A stretch of DNA of 33,499 nt, taken from positions 1 through 33,499 of the forward strand of contig MDLF01000106.1 of assembly GCA_001730095.1 (NCBI GenBank), given 5' to 3'. Below are positions 17,892 to 26,574 of this stretch, piece after piece. The stretch comes from Rhodobacteraceae bacterium (ex Bugula neritina AB1). GTDB taxonomy: Bacteria; Pseudomonadota; Alphaproteobacteria; Rhodobacterales; Rhodobacteraceae. The notes under the pieces were generated by a model. That model did not search any database. It was not told where the DNA came from and saw only the letters and a list, made by a program, of their open reading frames with translations. Positions within the stretch are counted from its first letter, which is position 1, and each line of letters starts with the position of its first letter. The translations under genes were made by a program, and so were the position numbers.

Positions 17892-20234
17892 ATGGCACTG
17901 GCATTCAGCACAAGGTTCGGCACGGATGACATGATTTTCGGCACCGATCTGCGCGATCTGGAGGTCGCGGTGCAGAACGGCCAGGCCACGCTTTATGCCA
18001 TCAATGGCCTGAATGGCGGGATCAGCCGCTGGCAGTTGCCCGGCAATGGCGGCGGGCCGCAGCTGGCAGGCCAGCAGTTGCACAGCCAGGCGTCCTTGCG
18101 CACCGGCAATTTTGAGCTGGCGGAGACCGGCGGGGAGCTGCGGCTCGTGCAGGAGGGGACCAGCGGCGGTCTCGGCTATTATGCCCTGGGCAGCGGTGGC
18201 AGCCCGGGCAGTCGGCAGCAGGACAGCCTGACGGGCGCCGATGCGGGCGGCCTGGGGGCGGTGGCAGTGCTGCAGCTGACGGGCGGCAAGTCAGCGGTCT
18301 ATGCGGTGGGGCAGTCCGGTGGCGCCCTGCAGGGCTGGCGGCTGGATGCGGATGGGGCGGTGCAGGCCCGGACCGGTCTGGGCGGCGGTAGCGCATCCTA
18401 CAGTCTGGAGCCTGCGGCACTGCTGGCCACAGTTGAGACAGCGGGTGGCCCGGTGCTGCTGGCGGCAGAGGCCGGGGGCTTGCGCGGATACAATGTGGAT
18501 GAGACCACCGGGGCGCTCACCCCCGGCGTGGTGTTGGGGCCGGAGCAGGGGCTTTCGGTCTCTGGCATCACTGCGCTGGAAGGGTTTGAGATGGACGGCA
18601 CCGCCTGGGCGCTGCTGGGGGCTGCTGGCAGCAGTTCGCTGACGCTGGTGCAGGTGGATGCGGCGGGCGGCCTGCAATTCCGGGCGCAGCTGCATGACAC
18701 CGCAATGACCCGTTTCGGCGGGGTGTCGGCGCTGGAGACGGTGCAGGCGGGGGAGCATCTTCTGGTGTTGGCGGCGGGCAATGACGGCGGCCTCAGCCTG
18801 TTCACCCTGACCGCGGGCGGGGTGCTGATCCATGTGCAGAGCCTGGAGCATATGCCCGGCCTCGGGCTGCAGAATGTCACCGCGCTGGAGGCGGTGGTGG
18901 TCGGCGGCCAGCTGCAGGTTTTTGCGGCTTCGGGCGCGGAGGGCGGCATCAGCCGCTTCACCCTGCCGCTGGCAGAGCTGGGCGTTGTGCGCCAGGCCGC
19001 TGCGGGTGATGCGCGGCTTGAGGGCAGCGCCGTAAATGACGTGCTGGAAGGCGGCGCCGGGGCGGCGGATCTTTACGGCCATGCCGGCGATGACGTGCTG
19101 GTTTCGGGCGCGGGCGGCGGCAGGCTGGAGGGCGGCGCCGGCGCCGATGCCTTTGTTATCAACCCGGCGGCGGAACGGGTGACGGTGCGCGACTTCACCC
19201 CCGGCGAGGACCGGCTGGACCTGTCGTTGTTCGAAGGGCTTTACAGCGCTGTCCAGCTGGAGGCGGGCAGCCGCAGTACCGGCATGGTGCTGCAGGCGGG
19301 GGAGACCACCATGGTGCTGACCAGCGCCGACGGAGTGCCGCTGGAGCTGGAGGATGTCTTCGGGCCGGATCTGCGCTTTGCCTTTCCGGAGCGTCAGGGA
19401 ACGGGGGAAAGGCTGCCGGGCGGCAGTTTCTATGGCAGCAGTGGCGCGGACCGGCTGGAGGGAACCGGCGGCGATGACCAGCTGTCCGGCGGCGGCGGCA
19501 ATGACCGGCTGGCGGGTGGCAGCGGTGCCGACAGCCTGGAGGGCGGCACTGGCAATGATCTGCTGTCGGGCGGCACCGGCAGCGACACGCTGGCGGGTGG
19601 CAGCGGCGGCGACAGCTTGAACGGCGGCGACGGCGGCGACAGGCTCAAGGGCGGCAGCGGTGCCGACAGCCTGAAGGGCGGCACTGGCAATGATCTGCTG
19701 TCCGGCGGCAGCGGCGGCGATACGCTGGAGGGCGGCAGCGGCCGCGACAGCCTGAAAGGCCAGGGAGGCGATGACGTCCTGAAGGGCGGCAGCGGTGCTG
19801 ACCGGTTGTCCGGCGGCGGCGGCGGCGACAGTCTCAAGGGTGGCAGCGGCCAGGACCGCCTGAAGGGCCAGAGCGGCAAGGATCTGCTGTCCGGCAGCGG
19901 CGGCAGCGATACGCTGGAGGGCGGCAGCGGCCGCGACAGCCTGAAAGGCGGCGGCGGCGAGGACCGGCTGGTCGGCGGCAAAGGGAATGACTGGCTCAGC
20001 GGTGGTGGCGGCGGGGATGTTTTTGTCTTTGCCCGCAGCCATGGGCGCGACAGTATTGCGGATTTTCGCCCAGGCCGTGACCTGATCGACCTGGAGGCGG
20101 CGGCGGCGGACCGGTTTGCCGATCTGGAGATCAGCGGCCAGAGTGGCGGCACACTGATCAAAACCGGGTCGGGCAAGGTCTTTCTGGAGGATCTGGCCCG
20201 GGGGCGGCTGGATGCGGATGACTTTCTGTTCTGA
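17892..20234 (+). CDS. RTX calcium-binding protein with N-terminal beta-propeller-like domain
   Basis: A 780-residue protein, start ATG 17892 with GGAG about 7 nt upstream. Residues 1-370 hold repeated blade-like units ending in forms such as GGISRW, GALQGWRL, GGLRGYNVD, GGLSLFTL and GGISRFTL, suggesting a beta-propeller. Residues 375-455 form a first short RTX block (EGGAGAADLYGHAGDD) closed by a cap of the type DAFVINP...VRDFTPGEDRLDLS. Residues 515-715 form a second, longer run of GGxGxDxLx nonapeptides, closed by GGDVFVFARSHGRDSIADF and the end DADDFLF, a typical type I secretion signal. RTX repeats fold on binding calcium outside the cell. No transporter is adjacent; the PrtD-like exporter at 32488 could serve both RTX proteins. 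Role: matrix or surface protein, by inference. Confidence 0.85.
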   Translation: MALAFSTRFGTDDMIFGTDLRDLEVAVQNGQATLYAINGLNGGISRWQLPGNGGGPQLAGQQLHSQASLRTGNFELAETGGELRLVQEGTSGGLGYYALGSGGSPGSRQQDSLTGADAGGLGAVAVLQLTGGKSAVYAVGQSGGALQGWRLDADGAVQARTGLGGGSASYSLEPAALLATVETAGGPVLLAAEAGGLRGYNVDETTGALTPGVVLGPEQGLSVSGITALEGFEMDGTAWALLGAAGSSSLTLVQVDAAGGLQFRAQLHDTAMTRFGGVSALETVQAGEHLLVLAAGNDGGLSLFTLTAGGVLIHVQSLEHMPGLGLQNVTALEAVVVGGQLQVFAASGAEGGISRFTLPLAELGVVRQAAAGDARLEGSAVNDVLEGGAGAADLYGHAGDDVLVSGAGGGRLEGGAGADAFVINPAAERVTVRDFTPGEDRLDLSLFEGLYSAVQLEAGSRSTGMVLQAGETTMVLTSADGVPLELEDVFGPDLRFAFPERQGTGERLPGGSFYGSSGADRLEGTGGDDQLSGGGGNDRLAGGSGADSLEGGTGNDLLSGGTGSDTLAGGSGGDSLNGGDGGDRLKGGSGADSLKGGTGNDLLSGGSGGDTLEGGSGRDSLKGQGGDDVLKGGSGADRLSGGGGGDSLKGGSGQDRLKGQSGKDLLSGSGGSDTLEGGSGRDSLKGGGGEDRLVGGKGNDWLSGGGGGDVFVFARSHGRDSIADFRPGRDLIDLEAAAADRFADLEISGQSGGTLIKTGSGKVFLEDLARGRLDADDFLF
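19436..20020 (+). repeat. RTX nonapeptide-coding repeat tract
   Basis: Degenerate 27-bp units encoding GGxGxDxLx. A 44-nt segment is exactly repeated at 19717-19760 and 19906-19949, 189 bp (7 units) apart, showing recent internal expansion or conversion. It lies inside the coding sequence and should not be read as a CRISPR array. Confidence 0.85.
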
Positions 20235-20235
20235 C

Positions 20236-20265
20236 GGGCGGCGCGCCCGGTGAAACAGGCCGCCC
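20236..20265. terminator. Possible two-way terminator between RTX gene and rmlA
   Basis: GGGCGGC (20236-20242) and GCCGCCC (20259-20265) are perfect 7-bp arms around a 16-nt loop, filling the 31-bp gap between the convergent RTX and rmlA stops. There is no strong T-run. Confidence 0.45.
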
Positions 20266-21156
20266 CTACTTCAGCAACCCTTCCAGATAGGCGCCATAGG
20301 CGTTCTTGGCGAATTTCTCTGCCCGCGCCTTCAGCCCGGCCTCATTGATCCAGCCCTGCTCGAATGCAATCTCTTCCGGGCAGCCGGTCTGCAGGCCCTG
20401 GCGCTCCTGCAGGGTGCGCACGAAATTGCCCGCATCCAGCAAAGACCCATGGGTGCCGGTATCCAGCCAGGCATAGCCGCGGCCCATGGTTTCGACCCGC
20501 AACTCCCCTTCGTTCAGGTAGCTCTGCAACAGATCGGTGATTTCCAGCTCGCCGCGGGGGCTGGGCTGCACCGCGCGCGCGCGCTCTGGCGCGGTGCCAT
20601 CCAGGAAATACAGCCCCGTGACCGCGTAGTTCGAGGGCGGAACGGCAGGCTTTTCGATGATTTCGCGGGCCTTGCCATCCGCATCAAAACCCACCACGCC
20701 ATAGCGCTCCGGATCGGCCACGTGATAGCCAAAGACGGTGCCGCCGGTCTCTTGCACATCCGCTGCTGCCAAGAGTTTCGGCAACCCGTGACCAAAGAAG
20801 ATGTTGTCGCCCAGCACCAGCGCCGAAGGGGCGCCGGCCAGAAATTCCTCGGCCAGGATGAAGGCCTGCGCAAGACCGTCGGGGCTGGGCTGCACCACAT
20901 AAGTCAGCGCCACCCCCCACTGGCTGCCATCCCCCAAGAGGCGGATGAACTGCTCCTGATCCTGCGGCGTGGTGATCACGCAGATCTCGCGGATGCCCGC
21001 CAGCATCAGAACCGACAGCGGGTAGTAGATCATCGGCTTGTCATAGAGCGGCAGCAGCTGTTTGGAGACCGCCATGGTGATCGGATAGAGCCGGGTGCCG
21101 GAGCCGCCTGCCAGGATGATGCCTTTTCGACCCGAGCCGGGCTTGCCATTGGTCAT
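20266..21156 (-). CDS. rmlA: Glucose-1-phosphate thymidylyltransferase
   Basis: A 296-residue enzyme joining dTTP and glucose-1-phosphate to give dTDP-glucose, the first step to dTDP-L-rhamnose. Motifs: [20 protein letters not shown] (14-33) for nucleotide binding, [17 protein letters not shown] (39-55), [20 protein letters not shown] with the substrate-binding region, [12 protein letters not shown] for the metal-binding Asp, and [16 protein letters not shown]. Length and order are as in the standard RmlA family. It is the last gene of the minus-strand rml operon, overlapping the rmlD stop by ATGA at 21153-21156. The symbol rfbA is a synonym. It is a cytoplasmic enzyme, usually feedback-inhibited by dTDP-rhamnose in this family. 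Confidence 0.97.
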   Translation of the reverse strand: MTNGKPGSGRKGIILAGGSGTRLYPITMAVSKQLLPLYDKPMIYYPLSVLMLAGIREICVITTPQDQEQFIRLLGDGSQWGVALTYVVQPSPDGLAQAFILAEEFLAGAPSALVLGDNIFFGHGLPKLLAAADVQETGGTVFGYHVADPERYGVVGFDADGKAREIIEKPAVPPSNYAVTGLYFLDGTAPERARAVQPSPRGELEITDLLQSYLNEGELRVETMGRGYAWLDTGTHGSLLDAGNFVRTLQERQGLQTGCPEEIAFEQGWINEAGLKARAEKFAKNAYGAYLEGLLK

Positions 21157-22001
21157 GCCAATTCTCCCAAATCCTTCAGAATATCATTCAAACCCACCCG
21201 CCAGTCCGGCTGCGGGATGCCAAAAACAGTGTCTAACGCGGCACAATCGAGCCGTGAGTTCAAGGGCCGCACCGCTGGTGTGGGATAGGCCGAAGTCGGA
21301 ATATCCGCCACGTCGCAAGTGACGCCGGCGCGGGCAAAGATCTCGCGGGCGAAATCCGCCCAGCTGGTCTGGGGCGCACCTTGCAGATGATAGGTGCCGG
21401 ATTTGCCGGGGTCTTCCGCCAGCTGTCGCGCCATCGCAAGACAGGCCGCCGCAATATCCCGGGCCGGGGTCGGCGCTCCGATCTGGTCGGCAACGATGGT
21501 CAGCCGGTCCCGCTCTTTCCCGAGGCGAAGCATGGTCTTGACGAAGTTGCTGCCATGGGCCGACACCACCCAGGAGGTGCGTAAGACAGCATAGCTGCCG
21601 CCCGCCGCGCGCACCGCCTCTTCGCCCTTTAGCTTGGAACGCCCATAGGCATTCAGAGGTGCGGTGGCATCACCCGGCTGCCAGGGCGCGGTGCCGCTGC
21701 CGTCAAAGACGTAATCGGTGGAGACGGTGACAAAGGGAATGCCCATCTCCGCGCAGGCCACCGCCATCGCACCGGGGGTGGCAGCGTTGACCGTATCGGC
21801 CAGCGCCTCTTCGCTTTCGGCTGTGTCGACGGCGGTGTAGGCGGCGGCATTGATCACACCAGCCGGCGCATGGGCGCGGATGGCCGCAACGCAGGCCGCC
21901 GGGTCCGACAGATCCGCCTGACCGCGGCCCAGGCAGGCGGCATTTTCATGCGCCGCCAGTTCGCGGGCCAGCTGGCCGGTTTTGCCAAAAACAAGGATCA
22001 T
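21153..22001 (-). CDS. rmlD: dTDP-4-dehydrorhamnose reductase
   Basis: A 282-residue SDR enzyme reducing dTDP-4-keto-L-rhamnose to dTDP-L-rhamnose with NAD(P)H, the last step of the pathway. The start is ATG 22001, because the protein then opens directly with the cofactor loop [17 protein letters not shown]; the frame stays open upstream only by chance. Other motifs: [14 protein letters not shown] (49-62), STDYVFDG (94-101), YGRSKLKGE (119-127) with catalytic Tyr/Lys, and LRTSWVVS. The start overlaps the stop of the membrane-protein gene upstream (ATGA at 21998-22001), and its own stop overlaps rmlA, so the three are translationally coupled. The symbol rfbD is a synonym. Confidence 0.95.
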   Translation of the reverse strand: MILVFGKTGQLARELAAHENAACLGRGQADLSDPAACVAAIRAHAPAGVINAAAYTAVDTAESEEALADTVNAATPGAMAVACAEMGIPFVTVSTDYVFDGSGTAPWQPGDATAPLNAYGRSKLKGEEAVRAAGGSYAVLRTSWVVSAHGSNFVKTMLRLGKERDRLTIVADQIGAPTPARDIAAACLAMARQLAEDPGKSGTYHLQGAPQTSWADFAREIFARAGVTCDVADIPTSAYPTPAVRPLNSRLDCAALDTVFGIPQPDWRVGLNDILKDLGELA

Positions 22002-22468
22002 GCAGGCCTCCCTTTGCGCCACAGATACAAGGCTAAAGCCCAGATGCCCAGTTCCAGCAGAAAGGTCCAGTGCAGCAGGAACGACAGCACCCAATGGGGC
22101 TGGCTCGCAGGTACCTCCACCAGCGTATAGAGATGGTCATCGAATGGTGCGCCCCACAGGATGCCGCCGCCGATGCTGTCCAGCACCATATGCAGGAAGA
22201 GGGCGGCAAAGAACACCAGCGCCGGGGCCAGCAGGGCGCGGGCCCGCAAAGCCAGAACCGGCAGGATCAGAGCCGCAACCGCGACCCAGAAGACCGGCAC
22301 ATGCACCCAGTAGCGGTGATGATGGATGCTGCTCTGGTCCACAAAGTAGAACCACAGCATGTCGAAATCCGGCAGCACCGCACCAATCAGGGCAGCAGGC
22401 ATCAGCCAGCGGCCTTCAGGCGTCAGCTGCGCCAGCACATAACCTGAGGGCAGATGCGCAGTCAGCAT
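21998..22468 (-). CDS. YdjM-like membrane-bound metal-dependent hydrolase family protein
   Basis: A 156-residue integral membrane protein with about four hydrophobic segments (LMPAALIGAVL, FWVAVAALILPVLALRA, LLAPALVFFAALFLHMVL, VLSFLLHWTFLLELGIWALA). It carries the marks of the YdjM/DUF457 family of predicted metal-dependent membrane hydrolases: MLTAHLPSGYVL near the start, GAVLPDFD (29-36) with paired acidic residues, HHHRYWVH (49-56), and HMVLDSIGGGILWG. These His/Asp residues would form a metal site at the membrane face. It is set inside the rml operon between rmlB and rmlD, overlapping rmlD by 4 nt, with an AGGGGGG ribosome site. It is not a known step of rhamnose synthesis. A role in lipid-linked glycan processing is a guess. 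Confidence 0.78.
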   Translation of the reverse strand: MLTAHLPSGYVLAQLTPEGRWLMPAALIGAVLPDFDMLWFYFVDQSSIHHHRYWVHVPVFWVAVAALILPVLALRARALLAPALVFFAALFLHMVLDSIGGGILWGAPFDDHLYTLVEVPASQPHWVLSFLLHWTFLLELGIWALALYLWRKGRPA

Positions 22469-22585
22469 GGGACCCCCCTGCCCGACACCGGCTCATGGCG
22501 TCCGGGCAACGGGCTGGGTTTTCTTCTGGCCGGACATATCCCCGTCCCGCTGCCCGGCAGGCAGCTTTGCCGCCGAGAGGGGGGC

Positions 22586-22607
22586 AGGCTTTCCAGCCGG
22601 AAAGCCT
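22586..22607 (-). terminator. Hairpin immediately after the rmlB stop
   Basis: On the transcribed minus strand AGGCTTTCC, loop GGCT, GGAAAGCCT form a perfect 9-bp stem directly after the rmlB stop at 22608. No T-run follows, so it may only partly terminate or may protect the rmlCB message, lowering expression of the downstream genes relative to rmlC/rmlB. Confidence 0.45.
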
Positions 22608-23660
22608 TCACTTCCCAGTCCCGAGCCGCTGGCCAACACCGTCGCGGCCCTGCAGGGCGCGCCACCAGCTCTCGTTATCCAGATACCACTGCACGGTTTT
22701 CTCCAGCCCTTCCTCCACCGTCACCGAGGGGCGCCAGCCCAGCTCGTCGCGGATGCGGGAGGGATCAATCGCGTAGCGCGCATCATGGCCCGGCCGGTCC
22801 GTCACGAATGTGATCTGCTCCTTGTAGGATTTGCCGTCCGCACGGGGCCGCTTGCCGTCCAGAATGGCGCAGAGCGTTTCCACCAGCTCCAGATTGCTGC
22901 GCTCATTCTCGCCGCCGATATTATAGGACCGCCCCAGCGCGCCTTTTTGCATCACCAACAAGAGCGCATCGGCGTGGTCCTCCACATACAGCCAGTCGCG
23001 CACATTGGAGCCGTCGCCGTAGATCGGCAGCGGCTTGCCCGCCAGCGCATTCAGGATCACCACCGGAATGAGCTTCTCCGGGAAATGATATGGCCCGTAG
23101 TTGTTGGAGCAATTGGTCAGCACCACCGGCAGCCCGTAGGTCTCTGCCCAGGCGCGCACCAGATGGTCGCTGGCGGCCTTGCTGGCGGAATAGGGCGAGC
23201 GCGGATCATAGGACGTGTCTTCGGTGAACTGCACGGCGGGGTCGGCAGGCAGAGAACCGTACACCTCATCCGTTGAGATATGGTGGAACCGGAAGCCGTC
23301 GGGCTTGCCTGCCTGTTCCCAGTATTTCCGCGCCGCCTCCAGCATCTGATAGGTGCCGGTGATATTGGTCTCGATGAAATCGCCCGGCCCGTCGATGGAG
23401 CGGTCCACATGGCTCTCGGCGGCCAGATGCATCACCGCATCCGGGCGGTGGCGTTCAAAAACAGTGTCTAATGCGGCGCGGTCGCGGATATCGCACTGCT
23501 CGAATGCATAGTTGGGGCTTGCCGCCGCTTCTGCCACATTCTTTAGGCAGGCGGCATAGGTCAGCGCATCAAGGTTCACCACCTGATAGCCGCGGGCGAT
23601 GGCCAGCCGCACCACTGCGGACCCGATAAAGCCGGCGCCGCCGGTCACCAATAGTTTCAT
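22608..23660 (-). CDS. rmlB: dTDP-glucose 4,6-dehydratase
   Basis: A 350-residue extended SDR enzyme converting dTDP-glucose to dTDP-4-keto-6-deoxyglucose with bound NAD, the second step to dTDP-rhamnose. ATG 23660 is chosen over the longer frame, because GGAGGTG precedes it and the protein then begins [18 protein letters not shown] (1-18), the NAD loop. Other motifs: [15 protein letters not shown] (78-92), STDEVYGSL (129-137) with catalytic Asp/Glu, [10 protein letters not shown] (157-166) with Tyr and Lys, and the substrate segment [18 protein letters not shown]. Length is standard. It lies 32 bp after rmlC and is followed by a strong hairpin. The symbol rfbB is a synonym. Confidence 0.97.
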   Translation of the reverse strand: MKLLVTGGAGFIGSAVVRLAIARGYQVVNLDALTYAACLKNVAEAAASPNYAFEQCDIRDRAALDTVFERHRPDAVMHLAAESHVDRSIDGPGDFIETNITGTYQMLEAARKYWEQAGKPDGFRFHHISTDEVYGSLPADPAVQFTEDTSYDPRSPYSASKAASDHLVRAWAETYGLPVVLTNCSNNYGPYHFPEKLIPVVILNALAGKPLPIYGDGSNVRDWLYVEDHADALLLVMQKGALGRSYNIGGENERSNLELVETLCAILDGKRPRADGKSYKEQITFVTDRPGHDARYAIDPSRIRDELGWRPSVTVEEGLEKTVQWYLDNESWWRALQGRDGVGQRLGTGK

Positions 23661-23692
23661 GCCGCACCTCCGGCTGCGCGCAGTTTCATCTC

Positions 23693-24247
23693 TTATCCTT
23701 CCCACATAAACGGGCTGTCGAAATCCGCCAGCGCGGGCGCCGCGGCGTCCTTTTCTGACAGCATCGGGGCGCCGTCAAACCCCCAGTCAATGGCGCAGCT
23801 GTCCCAGGCCACCGCGCCATCACAGTCGGGCGCGTAGTAATCGGTGCATTTATAGATCACCTCGGTGTCCGGCACCCGTGTGACGAAGCCATGCAGAAAG
23901 CCTTTGGGCACCAGGAGCTGACGTCCGTTTTCTGCGCTCAGCTCAATGCCGAACCATTTGCCGTAAGCCGGCGATCCCTTGCGGATATCCACCGCCACAT
24001 CAAACAGCACGCCCTGACCACAGCGCACCAGTTTGTCCTGGGCGTGGGGAGGCGCCTGGAAATGCAGCCCCCGCAGGGTGCCGGTCTCGCGCGACAGCGA
24101 ATGATTGTCCTGCACGAACTCCAGATCGATCCCGGCCTCCTGCATCCGCCGCCGGTTCCAGCTTTCGCTGAAGAACCCGCGCGCATCGCCGAACCGCGCC
24201 GGGGTCAGCACCTTCAGACCCGGCAATCCTGTCTCTTCTATCTGCAT
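23693..24247 (-). CDS. rmlC: dTDP-4-dehydrorhamnose 3,5-epimerase
   Basis: A 184-residue cupin that inverts C3 and C5 of dTDP-4-keto-6-deoxyglucose, the third step of dTDP-L-rhamnose synthesis. Seen: [11 protein letters not shown] (21-31), FVQDNHSLS (44-52), GTLRGLHFQ (56-64) with the catalytic His, [17 protein letters not shown] (82-98) with its Asp partner, VPKGFLHGF (113-121), and [12 protein letters not shown] with the active-site Tyr. Length is typical (180-185). It is the first gene of the minus-strand operon rmlC-rmlB-membrane protein-rmlD-rmlA. The promoter should lie in the 151-bp gap shared with the divergent GT4 gene, but no clear boxes were recognised there. Confidence 0.96.
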   Translation of the reverse strand: MQIEETGLPGLKVLTPARFGDARGFFSESWNRRRMQEAGIDLEFVQDNHSLSRETGTLRGLHFQAPPHAQDKLVRCGQGVLFDVAVDIRKGSPAYGKWFGIELSAENGRQLLVPKGFLHGFVTRVPDTEVIYKCTDYYAPDCDGAVAWDSCAIDWGFDGAPMLSEKDAAAPALADFDSPFMWEG

Positions 24248-24398
24248 CCTGTCCGCCCTGATCCTTGGGGTCTGTTTGTCAGACCATTCCTATCTGCTGC
24301 CCGCAGGCAACACCAGAGCCGGGCAGCGCGTCGGCACGGGCGCAGCCAAGTCGGCCAAGTGCCTTGCATCCCGCCCGCAGGCTTGGCATGCATGACCC

Positions 24399-25640
24399 AT
24401 GAAAATCCTGTTTGTGCATCAGAATATGCCCGGCCAGTACCGGGAACTTGCGCCCTGGCTGGCGGCCCAGGGCGGCCATGAAATCGTCTTCCTGACCCAG
24501 CGCGAGGGCGTGCAGCTGAAGGGGATCAGAACGGTCACCTACAAACCCTTTCGCACCCCGGCCAAGGATGCTTTTGGCCTGTCGCGCGATTGGGAAGCGG
24601 CGGCCGGCGCGGGCCTGGGCGTGGCGCTGGCGGCGCGGCAGCTGAAAGAGGCGGGCTTCACCCCCGACATCATCATCGGCCACACCGGCTGGGGGGAGCT
24701 GATGTTCATCAAGGACCCCTACCCCGATGTGCCGGTGATCGGCTTTTTCGAGTATTTCTACCGCACAACCGGCGGGCTGGTCGGGTTTGACCCGGAAAGG
24801 CCCGCCAATGACCAGGCCCATTTCTTTGCCGAGGCGCGCAATTCCGTGCCTTATGCCAGCATCGAGCAGGTGGACCTGGGCCATGTGCCCACCGCCTGGC
24901 AGCGCGACCGCTTCCCCGCCAGTTTCCATGACCGGATGTATCTCTGCCATGACGGCATCCGCACCGATACGCTGGGTCCGGACCCCGATGCCTCAATTGG
25001 CCTGGGACGGCTGGAGCGCCCGCTCAGCCGCGAGGATGAGGTGGTCACCTATGTCGCCCGCAACATGGAGCGCGCCCGCGGCTTCCACATCATGATGCGC
25101 GCCCTGCCCCGGATCCAGGCGGCCCGCCCCAATGCGCGTGTTCTGATGATCGGCGGCAATGACACCTCTTATGGTGCCGAGAGCAAACACCCTGCGGGCC
25201 TGCGCGGCGAGATGGAGGATGAACTGGGCGACAGCGTTGACTGGAGCCGGGTGCATTTCCTCGGCAAGGTGCCTTATGGCGATCTCTGCCGGATCATCCA
25301 GATCAGCCGCTGCCATATCTATCTGACCATGCCTTTCGTGCTCAGCTGGTCCTTGCTGGAAGCGATGGCGATGCAGGCCACCGTGGTGGCTGCCGATGTG
25401 GCGCCGGTGCGCGAGGCGATCACCCATGGCGAAACCGGGCTGCTGGTGGATTTCTTTTCGCCTGAAAAACTGGCGGATCAGGTGGCGGATGTGCTGTCCG
25501 ATCCCGGCGCTTATGCGCATCTGGGCCCCAACGCCCGCGCCCATGTGGTAGAGAAATATGATTTCCTGACCCGCTGCCTGCCCGAGCATATCGCCCAGAT
25601 CAATGCGCTCGTGCCGCAGGCACGGAGAATAACCCTGTAG
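24399..25640 (+). CDS. Family 4 glycosyltransferase
   Basis: A 413-residue GT-B retaining glycosyltransferase, predicted to add a nucleotide-activated sugar to a glycan or lipid carrier in the cytoplasm. The N-terminal Rossmann half starts MKILFVHQNMPGQYRELAPW and contains IIIGHTGWGELMFIKD. The C-terminal half shows the donor-site order VVTYVARNMERARGFHIMM, ARVLMIGGNDTSYG, VHFLGKVPYGDL, and the E-x7-E-like region SWSLLEAMAMQATVVAADVA followed by HGETGLLVDF, all typical of GT4. It is divergent from rmlC and may use dTDP-rhamnose, but specificity cannot be read from sequence. The end of the gene lies inside a short 27-bp tandem repeat that continues past the stop codon. Confidence 0.92.
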   Translation: MKILFVHQNMPGQYRELAPWLAAQGGHEIVFLTQREGVQLKGIRTVTYKPFRTPAKDAFGLSRDWEAAAGAGLGVALAARQLKEAGFTPDIIIGHTGWGELMFIKDPYPDVPVIGFFEYFYRTTGGLVGFDPERPANDQAHFFAEARNSVPYASIEQVDLGHVPTAWQRDRFPASFHDRMYLCHDGIRTDTLGPDPDASIGLGRLERPLSREDEVVTYVARNMERARGFHIMMRALPRIQAARPNARVLMIGGNDTSYGAESKHPAGLRGEMEDELGDSVDWSRVHFLGKVPYGDLCRIIQISRCHIYLTMPFVLSWSLLEAMAMQATVVAADVAPVREAITHGETGLLVDFFSPEKLADQVADVLSDPGAYAHLGPNARAHVVEKYDFLTRCLPEHIAQINALVPQARRITL

Positions 25641-25694
25641 CCGCAGGCGCGGAAAATGAAGATCTCGCCGCAGGCGCAGAGACTAAAAGCCGGA
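25614..25694 (+). repeat. Three 27-bp tandem repeats across the GT4 stop codon
   Basis: The core CCGCAGGC(A/G)C(G/A)GA occurs at 25614-25626, 25641-25653 and 25668-25680, exactly 27 bp apart each time. The 14-bp linkers differ. The first copy is in the last GT4 codons and the others are in the intergenic gap. Confidence 0.7.
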
Positions 25695-25730
25695 GCCGGT
25701 ATTGCACCAAGAACAAACCGGCCAGCAGGC

Positions 25731-26402
25731 TCAGCCGTCTCCGTCTTGCGGTTTTGCAGGCGCTTCTCTGTATGGCGGCGGTTTCGCGGCAGGGTTCGGG
25801 TCTGTCTCGCTATAGTCCGGCAGATCGTTAAACCCTGGCGGTAAAAGCTCTGGCGGCACATGGGGCACCCGCTCCATGTTGACCGGCCGGGCGCTGCCAA
25901 TCAGCAGTTGCATCAGAGAGGCACCGCCGCCCCTGGCGGATCTGCCGGCTCCGCCTGCAGCAGCCGTATCCGGCCCGAGATTGATTGTATGTGTGCCGTA
26001 ACGAGGCGGATCCAGCCGGGGACGACCAAACAGGGAGCTCAGAACAGATGGCGTCCGGGGCGGGCCCTGTCTGCGGGCCCTGGCACCGCCGGAAGCTTCC
26101 CCAGGTGCCTCCTGCCTTTCCTGCTCTGCCGCTCCCGCATCCGGCTTGCCGGGAAGCGCAGTTTCCGCACCGCGTGGATCCCGTTCCTGATAAGCAGGCG
26201 GAGGGCCATCAGCCGCCCCATCCGCAGAAGCTTGCGGATGGTTTGCTTCCGCAAAAACCGCCGATGCAGGCCTGGCCGCAGCCTCTGGGGCCGCCTGCAG
26301 AGTCCTGGTTGTCCTGGGGCGCACATCCTGCGGCGGCGTATCAGGACCGGCATTGGAAGAGGTTGCAGCCTGAGCGGATAGCGGATTGATGTGATCTGTC
26401 AC
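25731..26402 (-). CDS. Proline-rich disordered protein with PPxY motifs
   Basis: A 223-residue predicted protein that I do not recognise. The start is GTG 26402 with AGAGGAAA upstream. Composition is rich in Pro, Ala, Gly and charged residues; it looks mostly disordered, with one more ordered patch GGASLMQLLIGSARPVNMERV (split by eye at 158-178). It contains four PY-type motifs: PPAY (68-71), PPRY (132-135), LPDY (194-197) and PPPY (208-211). PPxY motifs are known ligands of eukaryotic WW domains. There is no signal peptide or membrane helix. Third-position GC is weaker than in the neighbours, so the gene could be recently acquired or, less likely, a chance frame. It lies 172 bp from the LuxR-type gene on the same strand. 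Function unknown. Confidence 0.55.
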   Translation of the reverse strand: MTDHINPLSAQAATSSNAGPDTPPQDVRPRTTRTLQAAPEAAARPASAVFAEANHPQASADGAADGPPPAYQERDPRGAETALPGKPDAGAAEQERQEAPGEASGGARARRQGPPRTPSVLSSLFGRPRLDPPRYGTHTINLGPDTAAAGGAGRSARGGGASLMQLLIGSARPVNMERVPHVPPELLPPGFNDLPDYSETDPNPAAKPPPYREAPAKPQDGDG

Positions 26403-26574
26403 TGGCTGGTTTCCTCTTCTTTGCCGGGGACATCCGCCGCGTCTCCGGAAGCATACCCGGCTTCAGCCTGATACAGATTTCATTTTTCCCGATATCTGAC
26501 TCTTGCCAGCGCATCAGCCGGATGCAGCGGGCCCTGAGGCCGAGGCGCCGCTTGCATCTCAGCCGCGGCGGCGC

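Noticed and set aside
19436-20020. Regular repeats that could be mistaken for a CRISPR array
   Set aside because: Units are 27 bp, in frame, degenerate and code for GGxGxDxLx; there are no unique spacers and no cas genes.
18291-20042. Reverse-strand open frame of 583 codons across the first RTX gene
   Set aside because: The same artefact: low-complexity alanine-rich translation caused by RTX repeats on the other strand.
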